A DNA stretch of 39,352 nt from Lentisphaerae bacterium RIFOXYA12_64_32. GTDB taxonomy: Bacteria > Verrucomicrobiota > Lentisphaeria > Oligosphaerales > YB12-FULL-65-16. The DNA lies in the NCBI GenBank assembly GCA_001803235.1, contig MHBL01000056.1, forward strand, positions 1 through 39,352. The letters run 5' to 3'. A program made the translations under genes and the position numbers. The notes under the pieces were generated by a model. That model was not told the DNA's origin. It made no database searches and saw nothing but the letters and a program-made list of their open reading frames with translations. This document shows positions 23,266 to 31,048 of this stretch, one piece after another (position 1 is the first letter of the stretch; the number at the start of each line of letters is the position of its first letter).

Positions 23266-24093
23266 ATGGTGTTACGGGTAGTGAGCGCGGTTGTGATCCT
23301 TGCACTTGCCCTGGGATGGGTTTGTGGGGGTACTTGGTGTGGACGCACGGCGCGCGCGGTTGCCGTCGGGATGGCCTCTCCTTTCTTGATGGGGGCCGAG
23401 GAGGGGGAAGAGCGTCTCAATGCGGGGCTGTCATGGGCTGGCGGAGGGTGGGCCGGGCGGGAGCGTGCGGAGCTGGAGCGCCGGGTGGGGCAATTGGAAG
23501 TGATCGTCGCGGATCTGAGAGAGGCGGCGCGGGAGAGGGATGAGTTGCGAAACCTCCTCGAGTTGCCGCAGACGAGCGATTGGAAGGTGGTCTTTGCTCC
23601 CGTGGTAGCACGGGACGTCTTGGATTGGGGGAGGGGGTTCCGAATCGGAAAGGGACGTGCCGACGGGATTTCCCCCGGGTGCGCGGTGGTCGTGGTTGGG
23701 TGCGTGGTTGGCAGGGTCATGGATTGCACCGAGGGGACGTCGATGGTCGCGGCGGTGACGGGGGGCGCATCGCGGATTGGTGTAACGGCGGTGCCTGGAG
23801 GGGCTGCGGGGGTGGTTTCGGGAGGAGGATCGGGGGCCGGAGGGAAACCAGGGGGCCCATGCTGGGTGCAGTTCCTGTCGCGTGATGTGCGCGTGGCGCC
23901 TGGTGCGATCCTGCTGACGTCCGGTTTGGGGATGGATATCCCGGCGGGGCTAGCCGTGGGGCGCGTGGCGGGAGGGGAAGGTGAGGCGGCCTTGTTGGCG
24001 CGGATCCAGCAGGGGCAGTCCGTTCAGATGATCCCTGCCGGTGACCCGGATTCGGTTAGGTACGTGGGGATAGTCTTAGCCCGACACCCGTGA
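23266..24093 (+). CDS. mreC: MreC-like rod-shape protein
   Basis: A 275-residue protein. A single N-terminal membrane helix (residues 4-22) is followed by a coiled coil (about 65-100, ending RDELRNLLEL) and a beta-rich domain. The domain carries the MreC hallmarks VVARDVLDWGRGFRIGKGRADGISPGCAVVV, VGRV, GVVSG and the late LLTSGLGMDIPAGLAVGRVAGG. MreC sits in the inner membrane, contacts penicillin-binding proteins and links MreB to wall synthesis. No mreB or mreD gene is adjacent; instead a TubR/TubZ-like pair follows after 341 bases. The ATG at 23266 has no strong ribosome binding site; a TTG nine bases earlier is an alternative. The sequence is unusually rich in Gly and Val. Confidence 0.8.
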   Translation: MVLRVVSAVVILALALGWVCGGTWCGRTARAVAVGMASPFLMGAEEGEERLNAGLSWAGGGWAGRERAELERRVGQLEVIVADLREAARERDELRNLLELPQTSDWKVVFAPVVARDVLDWGRGFRIGKGRADGISPGCAVVVVGCVVGRVMDCTEGTSMVAAVTGGASRIGVTAVPGGAAGVVSGGGSGAGGKPGGPCWVQFLSRDVRVAPGAILLTSGLGMDIPAGLAVGRVAGGEGEAALLARIQQGQSVQMIPAGDPDSVRYVGIVLARHP

Positions 24094-24434
24094 CCGTGAG
24101 TGGGACTGTGTGTGGTGGACGGGACAGCGGGCGGTGCGCCGCTGCCTGAGGTTGTCCCCGGGGCTCGTTGGAGATGGCGTTGCTGGGCCTGCGGCCCGCG
24201 GGTCTGCCCGGGAATGCCGATTAGAAGTGTAGTGAAGGACAGTTAAGGAAAGTGTAGTAGAGTAGAGTAGAGTAAGCGCTGCTTAATTTGGGAAGGGTGG
24301 GGATGGTTCTGTGGGGGAGCGAGGAGGGGCGGAATGGCATACCGTGGCGGAAGGGAGGGGTAGCGTGTGGTGGCGTCTGTGGTTGCAGATGGGATTGAGT
24401 GTAGTATAGTAAGATTTATGACGAAGGACAGCTA
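24094..24434 (+). promoter_or_regulatory. tubC-like iterated-pentamer centromere/operator region
   Basis: This 341-base gene-free stretch ends at the winged-helix gene. From 24226 to 24275 there are ten in-register 5-base units, all beginning AG: AGTGT AGTGA AGGAC AGTTA, then AGGAA AGTGT AGTAG (x3) AGTAA. A second cluster AGTGT AGTAT AGTAA lies at 24398-24412, followed by AGGAC AGCTA at 24425-24434. An inverted repeat TAAGC-GCT-GCTTA (24273-24285) closes the first cluster. In TubZRC partition systems the winged-helix TubR binds iterated short repeats upstream of its own gene, in this same order. The role here is inferred from layout and repeat structure. Confidence 0.65.
24383..24410 (+). promoter_or_regulatory. 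Candidate sigma70 promoter of the TubR/TubZ-like pair
   Basis: TTGCAG (24383-24388) and TATAGT (24405-24410) with a 16-base spacer. The -10 box is embedded in the second pentamer cluster, so binding of the winged-helix protein there would block RNA polymerase. This fits autorepression as known for TubR. Motif match only. Confidence 0.5.
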
Positions 24435-24869
24435 GTGAGGTGCTGTGAGACCATGGTACGGGGCAGAGACAAGTCAAGCAGCGAGTGGCCGCCGTTGCCG
24501 ACGCGGCCCACGGACGCGGGTGGGGGCGGCGGCGCGATTTCCGCGGAGCGGCTGTTTCAGGAGCAGGTGGCCCAGCTAAACGAGACTCATTTTCTGGTGC
24601 TGCTCTGGGCCGCCCAAGGCGAGGATCGGCGGATCAGGTACAACATCACGAATGTGTTCGATGACCTGAAGTCCGCGGGGGTGACGCGCACAAAGCAGAC
24701 CGCGGTGGCGGCGGTAGACGCACTGCATGTGCTTCGGTTCGTGACGGTTCGGGAGGAGGGGAACAGGAAGAACATCTACATCACGAGGTATGGCGCGAAG
24801 GCCCTGGAGGCGTTGGTGGTGGGCGGCGCGTTCACCTCCAGGCGTTCCGCGTTTGTGGAGGGACAGTGA
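24435..24869 (+). CDS. Winged-helix DNA-binding protein (TubR-like)
   Basis: A 144-residue protein. After a flexible Gly/Ser/Pro-rich N-terminus (to about residue 35), residues 40-135 fold as a winged helix: helices around FQEQVAQLNETHFLVLLWAA and ITNVFDDLKSAG, a recognition-helix candidate TRTKQTAVAAVDALHVL (84-100), and a wing FVTVREEGNRKNIYITRYG (102-120). The GTG at 24435 is preceded by AGGA with 6 bases spacing; an ATG at 24453 is the alternative start. The stop is one base before the tubulin-like GTPase start, so the two are co-translated. TubR proteins are winged helices that bind centromere repeats and the TubZ tail. A generic MarR/ArsR-type repressor is the main alternative. Confidence 0.7.
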   Translation: MRCCETMVRGRDKSSSEWPPLPTRPTDAGGGGGAISAERLFQEQVAQLNETHFLVLLWAAQGEDRRIRYNITNVFDDLKSAGVTRTKQTAVAAVDALHVLRFVTVREEGNRKNIYITRYGAKALEALVVGGAFTSRRSAFVEGQ

Positions 24870-24870
24870 G

Positions 24871-25968
24871 ATGACGATTGGCATTGGCGGTGCGGGCGGC
24901 AGGTTGGCGGCGAAACTGGATCCGAACGCGACGGTGGTGAACGTATCCGAGAGCGAGCTGAACAAGGTGGACGCGGCGCGGCGGATTTTGGCCGCGGTGC
25001 ATACGCCGCGCGGGCAGTTTCGCGGCTCGCGAAAGAATCCACAGATTGGCCGTGAAGCTTACGGCTCTGTGAAGCGGGAGTTGGTGGAACTCATCCGTGG
25101 ACAGTTGGTATTCAGCTCCACGGGCGGGGGAACGGGAAATGGGATCACATCGGGCCTGCTCGTAGACCTGGCGGCCACCGAGGCGATCCCGATCCCGGAC
25201 AAGACCTTTTTCGGGCTCATTCTGCCCTATCCAACCCTGGAGCCGGCGGAATACATCAAGAACACCAGCGAGTTTCTGCAGGGCGCGCTATCGGCGGCGA
25301 TAGACAGCGGGAACACGGGGAATATCGTCCTGTTTTCGAACCGGCTGAAATTCGAGTCGCGGCTTGCCGAGGACGCATTCAACCAGATGCTGGTCGAATC
25401 GCTGAAGGTTTTTCTGGCCGTACCGGAGAAGAACGACAACCTGCGTCTACTCGACGGGCACATTGACTACGAGGACTTCAATCTGTACCTGTCCCGGCCG
25501 TTCTTCAACCACTTCACCTACTTCGAGTACGACTCCAAGGTGGCATTCGAGAAGCAGCTCCGGGCCAATCCGAACCCGCTGCTGCTTGCGCCGGAGGCCC
25601 CGATCGAGGCTCTCTTCCTGCTTGAGGTACCGCAGGGCGGGGACCCGACGGTGTTCTACGACATTCTGCAGTACTTTGCGGAAAAGAACGTCTCGCCGGT
25701 CTACAGCGTGGTGGAGAACCCGGACCGGGAGGAGCCGTTTGTCACCGTCTCGTTGCTGTACTCCCGCAAGCCGGCAGAGCTCCTGCAGGACTTCAACCGC
25801 ATTTCGGAGGAGCACGCGAAGGCGAAGGTGCGCAAGTCGATGGAACAGCTCGTGGAGTTGCCCATACTGAACGTAAACCTTGAGAGCGAGGCCAAGCGGG
25901 TTGCCCGTCAGCGCGGCGGCACAGAGAGTGACATTCTGGTGGTGCTCCGGCGTCTGGGCAAGCTCTAA
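24871..25968 (+). CDS. TubZ-like tubulin/FtsZ-superfamily GTPase
   Basis: A 365-residue GTPase. It has GIGGAGGR at residues 4-11 (first nucleotide loop), NPQIGREA at 56-63, the tubulin/FtsZ signature STGGGTGNGITSG at 83-95, FFGLILPYP at 113-121, and NIVLFSN at 151-157 (base-contacting region). The candidate T7 catalytic loop HIDYEDF is at 197-203. The order and wording (NPQ-x-G-x-EA; GGGTG; G-LLTLP-like; H-x-D-x-x-E/D-F) match Bacillus TubZ, which moves plasmids by treadmilling filaments, more closely than FtsZ. The C-terminal 25 residues are basic (KRVARQRGG...RRLGKL), like the TubZ tail that binds TubR. It starts one base after the winged-helix gene. The setting among housekeeping genes is unusual for this plasmid/phage family. 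FtsZ-like paralogues remain the alternative. Confidence 0.8.
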   Translation: MTIGIGGAGGRLAAKLDPNATVVNVSESELNKVDAARRILAAVHTPRGQFRGSRKNPQIGREAYGSVKRELVELIRGQLVFSSTGGGTGNGITSGLLVDLAATEAIPIPDKTFFGLILPYPTLEPAEYIKNTSEFLQGALSAAIDSGNTGNIVLFSNRLKFESRLAEDAFNQMLVESLKVFLAVPEKNDNLRLLDGHIDYEDFNLYLSRPFFNHFTYFEYDSKVAFEKQLRANPNPLLLAPEAPIEALFLLEVPQGGDPTVFYDILQYFAEKNVSPVYSVVENPDREEPFVTVSLLYSRKPAELLQDFNRISEEHAKAKVRKSMEQLVELPILNVNLESEAKRVARQRGGTESDILVVLRRLGKL

Positions 25969-26037
25969 GGCCTGGCAACGGCGGCGGAACGTCGGGCTTG
26001 GGGCGCTCGTGTTCCGTGGCGCCACGACGGCGGGACC

Positions 26038-27462
26038 TCAACGTGCGCCCTTCTGGTAGAAGGCCTCGATACGGCTACCGACGTCGCGGAAGTTCACGTC
26101 GACCGCGAAGATCTGCTTCAGGCAATTCAGTGCTTCGTTGTCGTTCCCCTGGGCCTCATAGACCACCGCCAAGTTATACAGAATGTCCTTGCTCTCGCCG
26201 TCGACGTGCTGTGAGTCACCGAGGGCGGTGGTAAAGGTTTCGATCGCCAGGTCGGGGAGGCCTTTGGCAACAAAGCATTTTCCCATACCGGCGCCGGCTC
26301 GTTTGCGCAACTGTGGGTTGCGTTGGGCCACTTGGAGTTGCTTGAGCGCATCGTCGAACTCGCCGCGCTGGAAGTGCAGGTCTCCCAACTGGAAGCGGTA
26401 CATGGTATCGTTGGGGTAACGGTCGACGCGCTCCTTGTAGCGCTGGTACAGGGTTGCGTTCTTCTGTTCCTGGATCTCGGCGACCTTCTGGTCGGCTTCG
26501 GGCTTCTTGTCCGGATCCTGTTCCCCGTATGCCTGCCACTGGGCTATGGCATCGTCGCACTGCGCCATCATGACCCGAGTGATGGCCTCGTCCATGGAGG
26601 GGTCGAGTGCGCCCATTGTTTCCATGGTCTTCTCGTACATCTCGATTGCCCGGTCGAACTGCCTCGCCTGCTCCAGCAGCGAGGCCAGGCGCTTGTAGTT
26701 GCTAGTGGTGGCTTTCTCGGCGAGCTTGACCTCCGCGTCGGCGATGAGCATGGCGAGGGCATTTTCGTCGCGGACAGACACGCGCTCCGCCTGCTCGAGG
26801 GTCTCGGCGGCCTTCTTGTCATGCAGCAGGTCACGGAACGACTTGTCGCCCTCCCCCATCCCGTGCTTCTGCATGGTGGCCTCGGCGCTGAGTTGCTTCA
26901 TCTCGTTATCGAGGGCCATGTTCTGGGGCTGCAGCTCGCACAGGCGCCGGAGATGAACAATGGCCTTGTGCGCCTGGTCGAGCTGCCGGTAATGGTTGAC
27001 GATCTTCTCCAGCGTCATGAGATCGGCGGGATTGTACTTGGAGCAGATCTCGAGCACATCCGTCGCCGCGTCGGTGAGTTCCGCCTTCATGGCGCAACTA
27101 TACAGGAAGTGACACGTCGGTACGGCCGTTGGGTCGGCGGTCATGGCCTTCTCGGCGACGTCGAGGGCTTCGGGCAGTTTACCGCGGTGCAGCAGCATCG
27201 GACCCTTGACAAACACCGGCCACACGGCCTTCATCGCTGCGATCTGCTTCCCGATCTGGGTGACATTGGCGCCGAAATGCTCTATCTGTGACAGCCGCAG
27301 CATTTTGCGCGCCTCATTGCATCCAGGTTCCTCGCGGAGGACGCTGCGCAGCATTTCGCAGGCGTACAGGTAGTTCTGCTGGGAGATGGCCGACTTGGCG
27401 TGGTTCACAAGCTGCTGAACTCGCTTCGGCAGGTCCGAGACCTTCTTGTTGGTGTAGGCCAT
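26038..27462 (-). CDS. Large TPR-repeat protein
   Basis: A 474-residue soluble protein. TPR-like helix pairs run through most of it: QQLVNHAKSAISQQNYLYACEMLRSVLREEP at 15-45, LPEALDVAEKAMTADPTAVP near 100, DRAIEMYEKTMETMG near 275, and FDDALKQLQVAQRNP and NDNEALNCLKQIF near the end. There is no signal peptide and no enzymatic domain. The ATG at 27462 is preceded on the coding strand by AAGAGG. The frame remains open upstream but overlaps thiC antisense and is not credible there. It converges with the TubZ-like gene (69 bases between stops). It probably scaffolds a multi-protein complex; the partners are unknown. Confidence 0.8.
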   Translation of the reverse strand: MAYTNKKVSDLPKRVQQLVNHAKSAISQQNYLYACEMLRSVLREEPGCNEARKMLRLSQIEHFGANVTQIGKQIAAMKAVWPVFVKGPMLLHRGKLPEALDVAEKAMTADPTAVPTCHFLYSCAMKAELTDAATDVLEICSKYNPADLMTLEKIVNHYRQLDQAHKAIVHLRRLCELQPQNMALDNEMKQLSAEATMQKHGMGEGDKSFRDLLHDKKAAETLEQAERVSVRDENALAMLIADAEVKLAEKATTSNYKRLASLLEQARQFDRAIEMYEKTMETMGALDPSMDEAITRVMMAQCDDAIAQWQAYGEQDPDKKPEADQKVAEIQEQKNATLYQRYKERVDRYPNDTMYRFQLGDLHFQRGEFDDALKQLQVAQRNPQLRKRAGAGMGKCFVAKGLPDLAIETFTTALGDSQHVDGESKDILYNLAVVYEAQGNDNEALNCLKQIFAVDVNFRDVGSRIEAFYQKGAR

Positions 27463-27586
27463 CGCAGTTACCTCTTGCCTCTTTCGGGAACGGCGGGAAC
27501 GGGTTGACCTGAGCCGATTCCACTCCGTAGGGTTGCCTGCCTCTTCAACACACCCGCCTGTCCTAATGTACTCGCACGCAAAGCGC

Positions 27587-29008
27587 TTACAACGAGTCGC
27601 TACGGCGCCGTGGTTTGGCGCGGGAGCCTGTCGTGGCAACCTGGCGCTTTCCGCCTGGCGTCTCCCGGCGCAGACGCAACGACTCTTGGAACAGCCGCAT
27701 CGAACAGAAGCGCGGCCCGCACATCGTGCAATAGTGGGTCGTCTCGGGGCCCGAGATGGTGGCGTCTTGGGGCGTTGTGTGGCCAGTGCCGCTTTCGCGG
27801 AGGGCCGCGCGCCGGAACTCGCGCGCCCTCTCAGGGTCGAGAGCCAGGGTAAACTGGCGCTCCCAGTCGAACTCGACCCGGGCCCGAGAAATCGCATCAT
27901 CACGTTCCCTGGCACCAGGCCGGCCGCGGGCCACATCGGCGGCGTGAGCGGCGATTTTGGCCGCCACGACGCCATCCCGCACGTCCTTTAGGTTCGGCAG
28001 GCCCAGGTGCTCTTTGGGGGTTACGTAACAGAGCATGGCTGCCCCGTAGTAGGCGCCCAGCGCGCCCCCGATCGCGGAGGTGATGTGGTCATATCCCGGC
28101 GCACAGTCGGTGACGACAGGCCCCAGGATGTAGAAGGGCGCACCGTCACACAGGACATGCTCCCGCTCCATATTTTCCTGTATCTGGTCTAGCGGGATGT
28201 GTCCCGGCCCTTCCACCATGGCTTGCACGCCGGCCTTGCGGCAGCGCTGAACCAGTTTTCCCAGGACATCGAGTTCCGCGTACTGGGCGGCGTCGGAGGC
28301 GTCGGCCAGGCAACCGGGACGCAACCCGTCTCCGAGGGAGATGGTGACATCGTGCCTCGCGCAGATGTCCAAGACGTCGTCAAAGTGCGCGTACAGAGGG
28401 TTCTGCCGTCGGTGTCGGCACATCCACTTGGCGAGGATTGCCCCGCCGCGACTGACAATACCGAGGAGACGCTTCTCGGCGTGGCGGAGGTGTTGTCGCA
28501 GCAAGCCGGCATGCAGGGTCATGTAGTCGACGCCTTGCCGGGCCTGTTGGTCGATCGTGGTCAGAAGCAGGTCGGCAGACAAGTCGGCCGCATCCTCGAC
28601 TTGTCGCATGGCGTCGTAGATCGGCACGGTCCCGATGGGAACCGCGCTGCGGGCAATGATGGCTTCACGAATCCGGGGCGCGTCGGGGCCGGTGCTGAGG
28701 TCCATGACCGTGTCGGCGCCGTACTGAATGGCGGTCCGCAGCTTGCGGAGTTCCGTGGGGACGCTGCCCGACAACGCTGAGTTTCCGATGTTGGCATTGA
28801 TTTTCGTACACAGATCGGTACCGATCCCGATCGGGCGCAGGTTCAGGTGATGGTGGTTGGCCGGAATCACGATGCGTCCAGCCGCGACGCCGGCGCGCAC
28901 GAATTCCGCGTCAAGGCGTTCGACCGAGGCCACGGCGTGCATGGCAGCGGTGGTCACTCCGGCTTTGGCGAGCTGGAGTTGTGTTCTCGTTGTTGTCCGT
29001 GCGTCCAT
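27587..29008 (-). CDS. thiC: Phosphomethylpyrimidine synthase (thiamine biosynthesis)
   Basis: A 473-residue radical SAM enzyme that rearranges aminoimidazole ribotide to the hydroxymethylpyrimidine phosphate of thiamine. Family signatures: [71 protein letters not shown], and the C-terminal cluster motif C427-x2-C430-x4-C435 that holds the 4Fe-4S centre. The N-terminus is the shorter form lacking the long N-terminal domain of enterobacterial ThiC. ACAGGAAACCCT precedes the ATG. I see no TPP riboswitch elements in the 81 bases before element C, unlike many thiC leaders; the transposon-like element may have displaced them. Confidence 0.95.
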   Translation of the reverse strand: MDARTTTRTQLQLAKAGVTTAAMHAVASVERLDAEFVRAGVAAGRIVIPANHHHLNLRPIGIGTDLCTKINANIGNSALSGSVPTELRKLRTAIQYGADTVMDLSTGPDAPRIREAIIARSAVPIGTVPIYDAMRQVEDAADLSADLLLTTIDQQARQGVDYMTLHAGLLRQHLRHAEKRLLGIVSRGGAILAKWMCRHRRQNPLYAHFDDVLDICARHDVTISLGDGLRPGCLADASDAAQYAELDVLGKLVQRCRKAGVQAMVEGPGHIPLDQIQENMEREHVLCDGAPFYILGPVVTDCAPGYDHITSAIGGALGAYYGAAMLCYVTPKEHLGLPNLKDVRDGVVAAKIAAHAADVARGRPGARERDDAISRARVEFDWERQFTLALDPERAREFRRAALRESGTGHTTPQDATISGPETTHYCTMCGPRFCSMRLFQESLRLRRETPGGKRQVATTGSRAKPRRRSDSL

Positions 29009-29079
29009 AGGGTTTCCTGTTTTTGCGTGCGCCGGACCCCTAATCTACATGCCCCGGGGCTGGCGTGCAACAGACCTGG

Positions 29080-29089
29080 GGGGAGGCGC
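29080..29089. repeat. Left copy of 10-bp target duplication of element C
   Basis: GGGGAGGCGC lies immediately left of element C, and an identical copy follows its right end at 29245-29254. A perfect 10-bp flanking repeat is the expected scar of a transposition event. Confidence 0.85.
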
Positions 29090-29244
29090 CAGGGCTGTTT
29101 CAAGATCTGGCGCCGCGTCTCGGAAGGCCACACCTCCGCGCACACCTGGTAGGGGCGGCCTGTCCTCAGGCCGCCCCCCCCGGCGTGGGGACACGCCGGG
29201 GGTACTCGCGGCCCGCGACGGTCACGAATCTTGAAACAGCCCTG
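29090..29244. mobile_element. MITE-like element C (155 bp) with target duplication
   Basis: Inverted ends 29090-29108 and 29226-29244 start CAGGGCTGTTTCAAGAT and match elements A and B. The body is a near copy of element B, with better-preserved internal hairpins: GGGGCGGCCTG/CAGGCCGCCCC (11-bp stem) and CGGCGTG/CACGCCG. It is flanked by perfect 10-bp repeats GGGGAGGCGC. It carries no transposase, so it would need one from an autonomous relative elsewhere in the genome. It sits 81 bases upstream of thiC and about 310 upstream of manA, between the divergent genes. Confidence 0.92.
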
Positions 29245-29254
29245 GGGGAGGCGC
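29245..29254. repeat. Right copy of 10-bp target duplication of element C
   Basis: GGGGAGGCGC, identical to 29080-29089, directly follows the right inverted end. Confidence 0.85.
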
Positions 29255-29329
29255 GTGGTGCGTCAGTGGCGGGTGCCGCTTTTGTCCGAGCCGCGCGTGT
29301 GAACAAGCGGCCTCCCAGAGACCGCTCCC

Positions 29330-29354
29330 TCATCCCGCCCGACGGGCGGGATGA
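29330..29354. repeat. Perfect 11-bp palindrome in the thiC-manA gap
   Basis: TCATCCCGCCC-GAC-GGGCGGGATGA forms an 11-bp stem with a 3-base loop. No T-run follows, and both flanking genes point away, so it is not a terminator of either. It is probably a repetitive extragenic palindrome or a protein-binding site. Confidence 0.7.
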
Positions 29355-29477
29355 CGCGGATGCCCGTTGCAGTGCGTTTCCCACCCGCGACTGACGCAGC
29401 ATGGAGGAGCAACACCTCGGCGGTCATCCGGCAAGCACCGCCCGGCAGCCGCTGTGACTCTTTGCGTCCGGCGGGGA

Positions 29478-29506
29478 TTGCTTTTGCCCGGTGTCTTCCC
29501 TATCTT
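29478..29506 (+). promoter_or_regulatory. Candidate sigma70 promoter of manA
   Basis: TTGCTT (29478-29483) and TATCTT (29501-29506) with exactly 17 bases between, about 48 bases before the manA ATG. Motif match only. Confidence 0.4.
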
Positions 29507-29554
29507 AATGAGGTTTTGCCTGAGTGTTGACTATGTTGGGGAGTCTGTGGGCGG

Positions 29555-30766
29555 ATGAGTTGGGATCGACCGATCGAACTGCGGTGCGGGGTTCAGCATT
29601 ACGCGTGGGGCGGGCGAGGCCACGACGGACAACCCCCGTTCATCGCTGACTTGCTGGGTGAGCGTGAGCCCGGGCACCGGCCGTATGCGGAACTGTGGGT
29701 CGGTGCACATCCCAGTTTGTCAGCGCAGGTGGTGCATGGGACCGGGGTTCGGCCCCTCAGCGACGAGATCGCGGCCTTTCCGGAGGAGATTCTGGGGCGT
29801 CGGCTTTTCCGGCGCGGTCTCTCGACGCTGCCGTTTCTGCTGAAGGTCCTGGATTGCCATGAGCCCCTGTCCATCCAGGCCCATCCGGACCAGGCACTGG
29901 CCGAACGGCTGCACCGGCGCGACCCGAAGAACTACCCGGACGCGAACCACAAGCCTGAGATCGCCATTGCCTTGACGCCGTTCCGGGCCCTGTGCGGATT
30001 CCGGCCGTGGGAGCAGATCCGTGCGGATGTGGTCCGGCGTGCAGCCTTGCGGGAGTTCTTCGGCACCGACTTGGGGATGGCTGCAGGGCATGTCCCAGCG
30101 GCACGGTTGCGCCGGCTTTGGAGTCGGTTGCTCACGGCGCCGGACGCGGAGGTGGCGGGGGTGCTGCAGAAACTCACCCAGACTCCTGCGGCGGAAGGCT
30201 CAGGCTTTCCAGCGGACCAGCTTTGCCTGCACTTGGTGCACCGCTTCCCAGGCGACCGTGGCTGCATCGCGGCCTACTTTCTGAATCTGCTGAACATCGC
30301 CCCGGGCGAGGCCGTTTTCCTTGGCGCCGGTGAACCCCACGCCTACCTGTGCGGTACGATCGTTGAGTGCATGGCGAACTCCGACAACGTGGTCCGCGCG
30401 GGTCTGACGCCGAAGTTCATTGACCGCGAGGTCTTGTTGGAGATGCTCACGTATGACGACGTCCCCCCTCTCGTCCGTCGCGGTCGTGTCGGGGCACATG
30501 GTGAACGTATCTATGAGGTGCCGACGCCCGAGTTCAGGGTCGAGATCTGGCGGCAGGAGGCGGGCGCGGCGTGGCGGTACTCCGGACGTGACACCGTCTC
30601 CTTGTTGTTGGTGCTGAGTGGTGCCGTGCGCCTGCGGAATGCGTCCGGGGTGGAGTCCCGTGCCCAGCGGGGGACGGCCTGGCTTTGGCCCGCGGCCTGC
30701 GGAAGCTTGGAGGTCACGGCCGAGGCAGACGCGACAGAGGTTGTCAGAGCCATGCCGGCAGGTTGA
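29555..30766 (+). CDS. manA: Mannose-6-phosphate isomerase, class I
   Basis: A 403-residue zinc enzyme interconverting mannose 6-phosphate and fructose 6-phosphate, feeding GDP-mannose and surface glycans. The zinc ligands are visible: Q108 and H110 in SIQAHPD, E135 in NHKPEIAIAL and H262 in GAGEPHAYL. The ECMANSDNVVRAGLTPKFID stretch (271-290) is the family signature of type I enzymes. The length is normal. The C-terminal cupin-like part ends in an Ala/Glu-rich strand. The ATG at 29555 follows a GTGGGCGG stretch, a weak ribosome binding site. The 282 bases to the next gene hold no recognisable feature apart from a GC-rich leader. Confidence 0.92.
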   Translation: MSWDRPIELRCGVQHYAWGGRGHDGQPPFIADLLGEREPGHRPYAELWVGAHPSLSAQVVHGTGVRPLSDEIAAFPEEILGRRLFRRGLSTLPFLLKVLDCHEPLSIQAHPDQALAERLHRRDPKNYPDANHKPEIAIALTPFRALCGFRPWEQIRADVVRRAALREFFGTDLGMAAGHVPAARLRRLWSRLLTAPDAEVAGVLQKLTQTPAAEGSGFPADQLCLHLVHRFPGDRGCIAAYFLNLLNIAPGEAVFLGAGEPHAYLCGTIVECMANSDNVVRAGLTPKFIDREVLLEMLTYDDVPPLVRRGRVGAHGERIYEVPTPEFRVEIWRQEAGAAWRYSGRDTVSLLLVLSGAVRLRNASGVESRAQRGTAWLWPAACGSLEVTAEADATEVVRAMPAG

Positions 30767-31048
30767 AGGCTGTGGCGCCGGGCCCGGCGTCGGTCTGGCC
30801 TTTGCGGTGTTTTCGCCCGCGATGGGGCCCGCTTGAACGTGGCGGACGCAGGGGGCGGCGCCGCGGCAGTCTGAATACGCGAGGCCGGGTTTGCGGGTGC
30901 TGTTGTCCAACGCCGGGTCCGCGGATACATTTGCTGAGTGCTGAACGAGTCGTGCACCTTCAGGGCCTCAAACCTCAGGCGCTGGACGTGAGTGGGGTCA
31001 GACGGCGGCCCTTGGGTGCAGATCAGAGCGTTGCAGAAAGGATTTCCC

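Noticed and set aside
24094..24225. Small gene between mreC and the pentamer array
   Set aside because: No open frame with a start, ribosome binding site and family resemblance was seen; only GC-rich palindromic bits.
29009..29089. TPP riboswitch before thiC
   Set aside because: No THI-box elements (CUGAGA, the pyrimidine-sensor helix) can be found in the short leader; element C interrupts the region further upstream.
29330..29354. Rho-independent terminator
   Set aside because: The stem is strong but has no T-run on either strand and no gene ends there.
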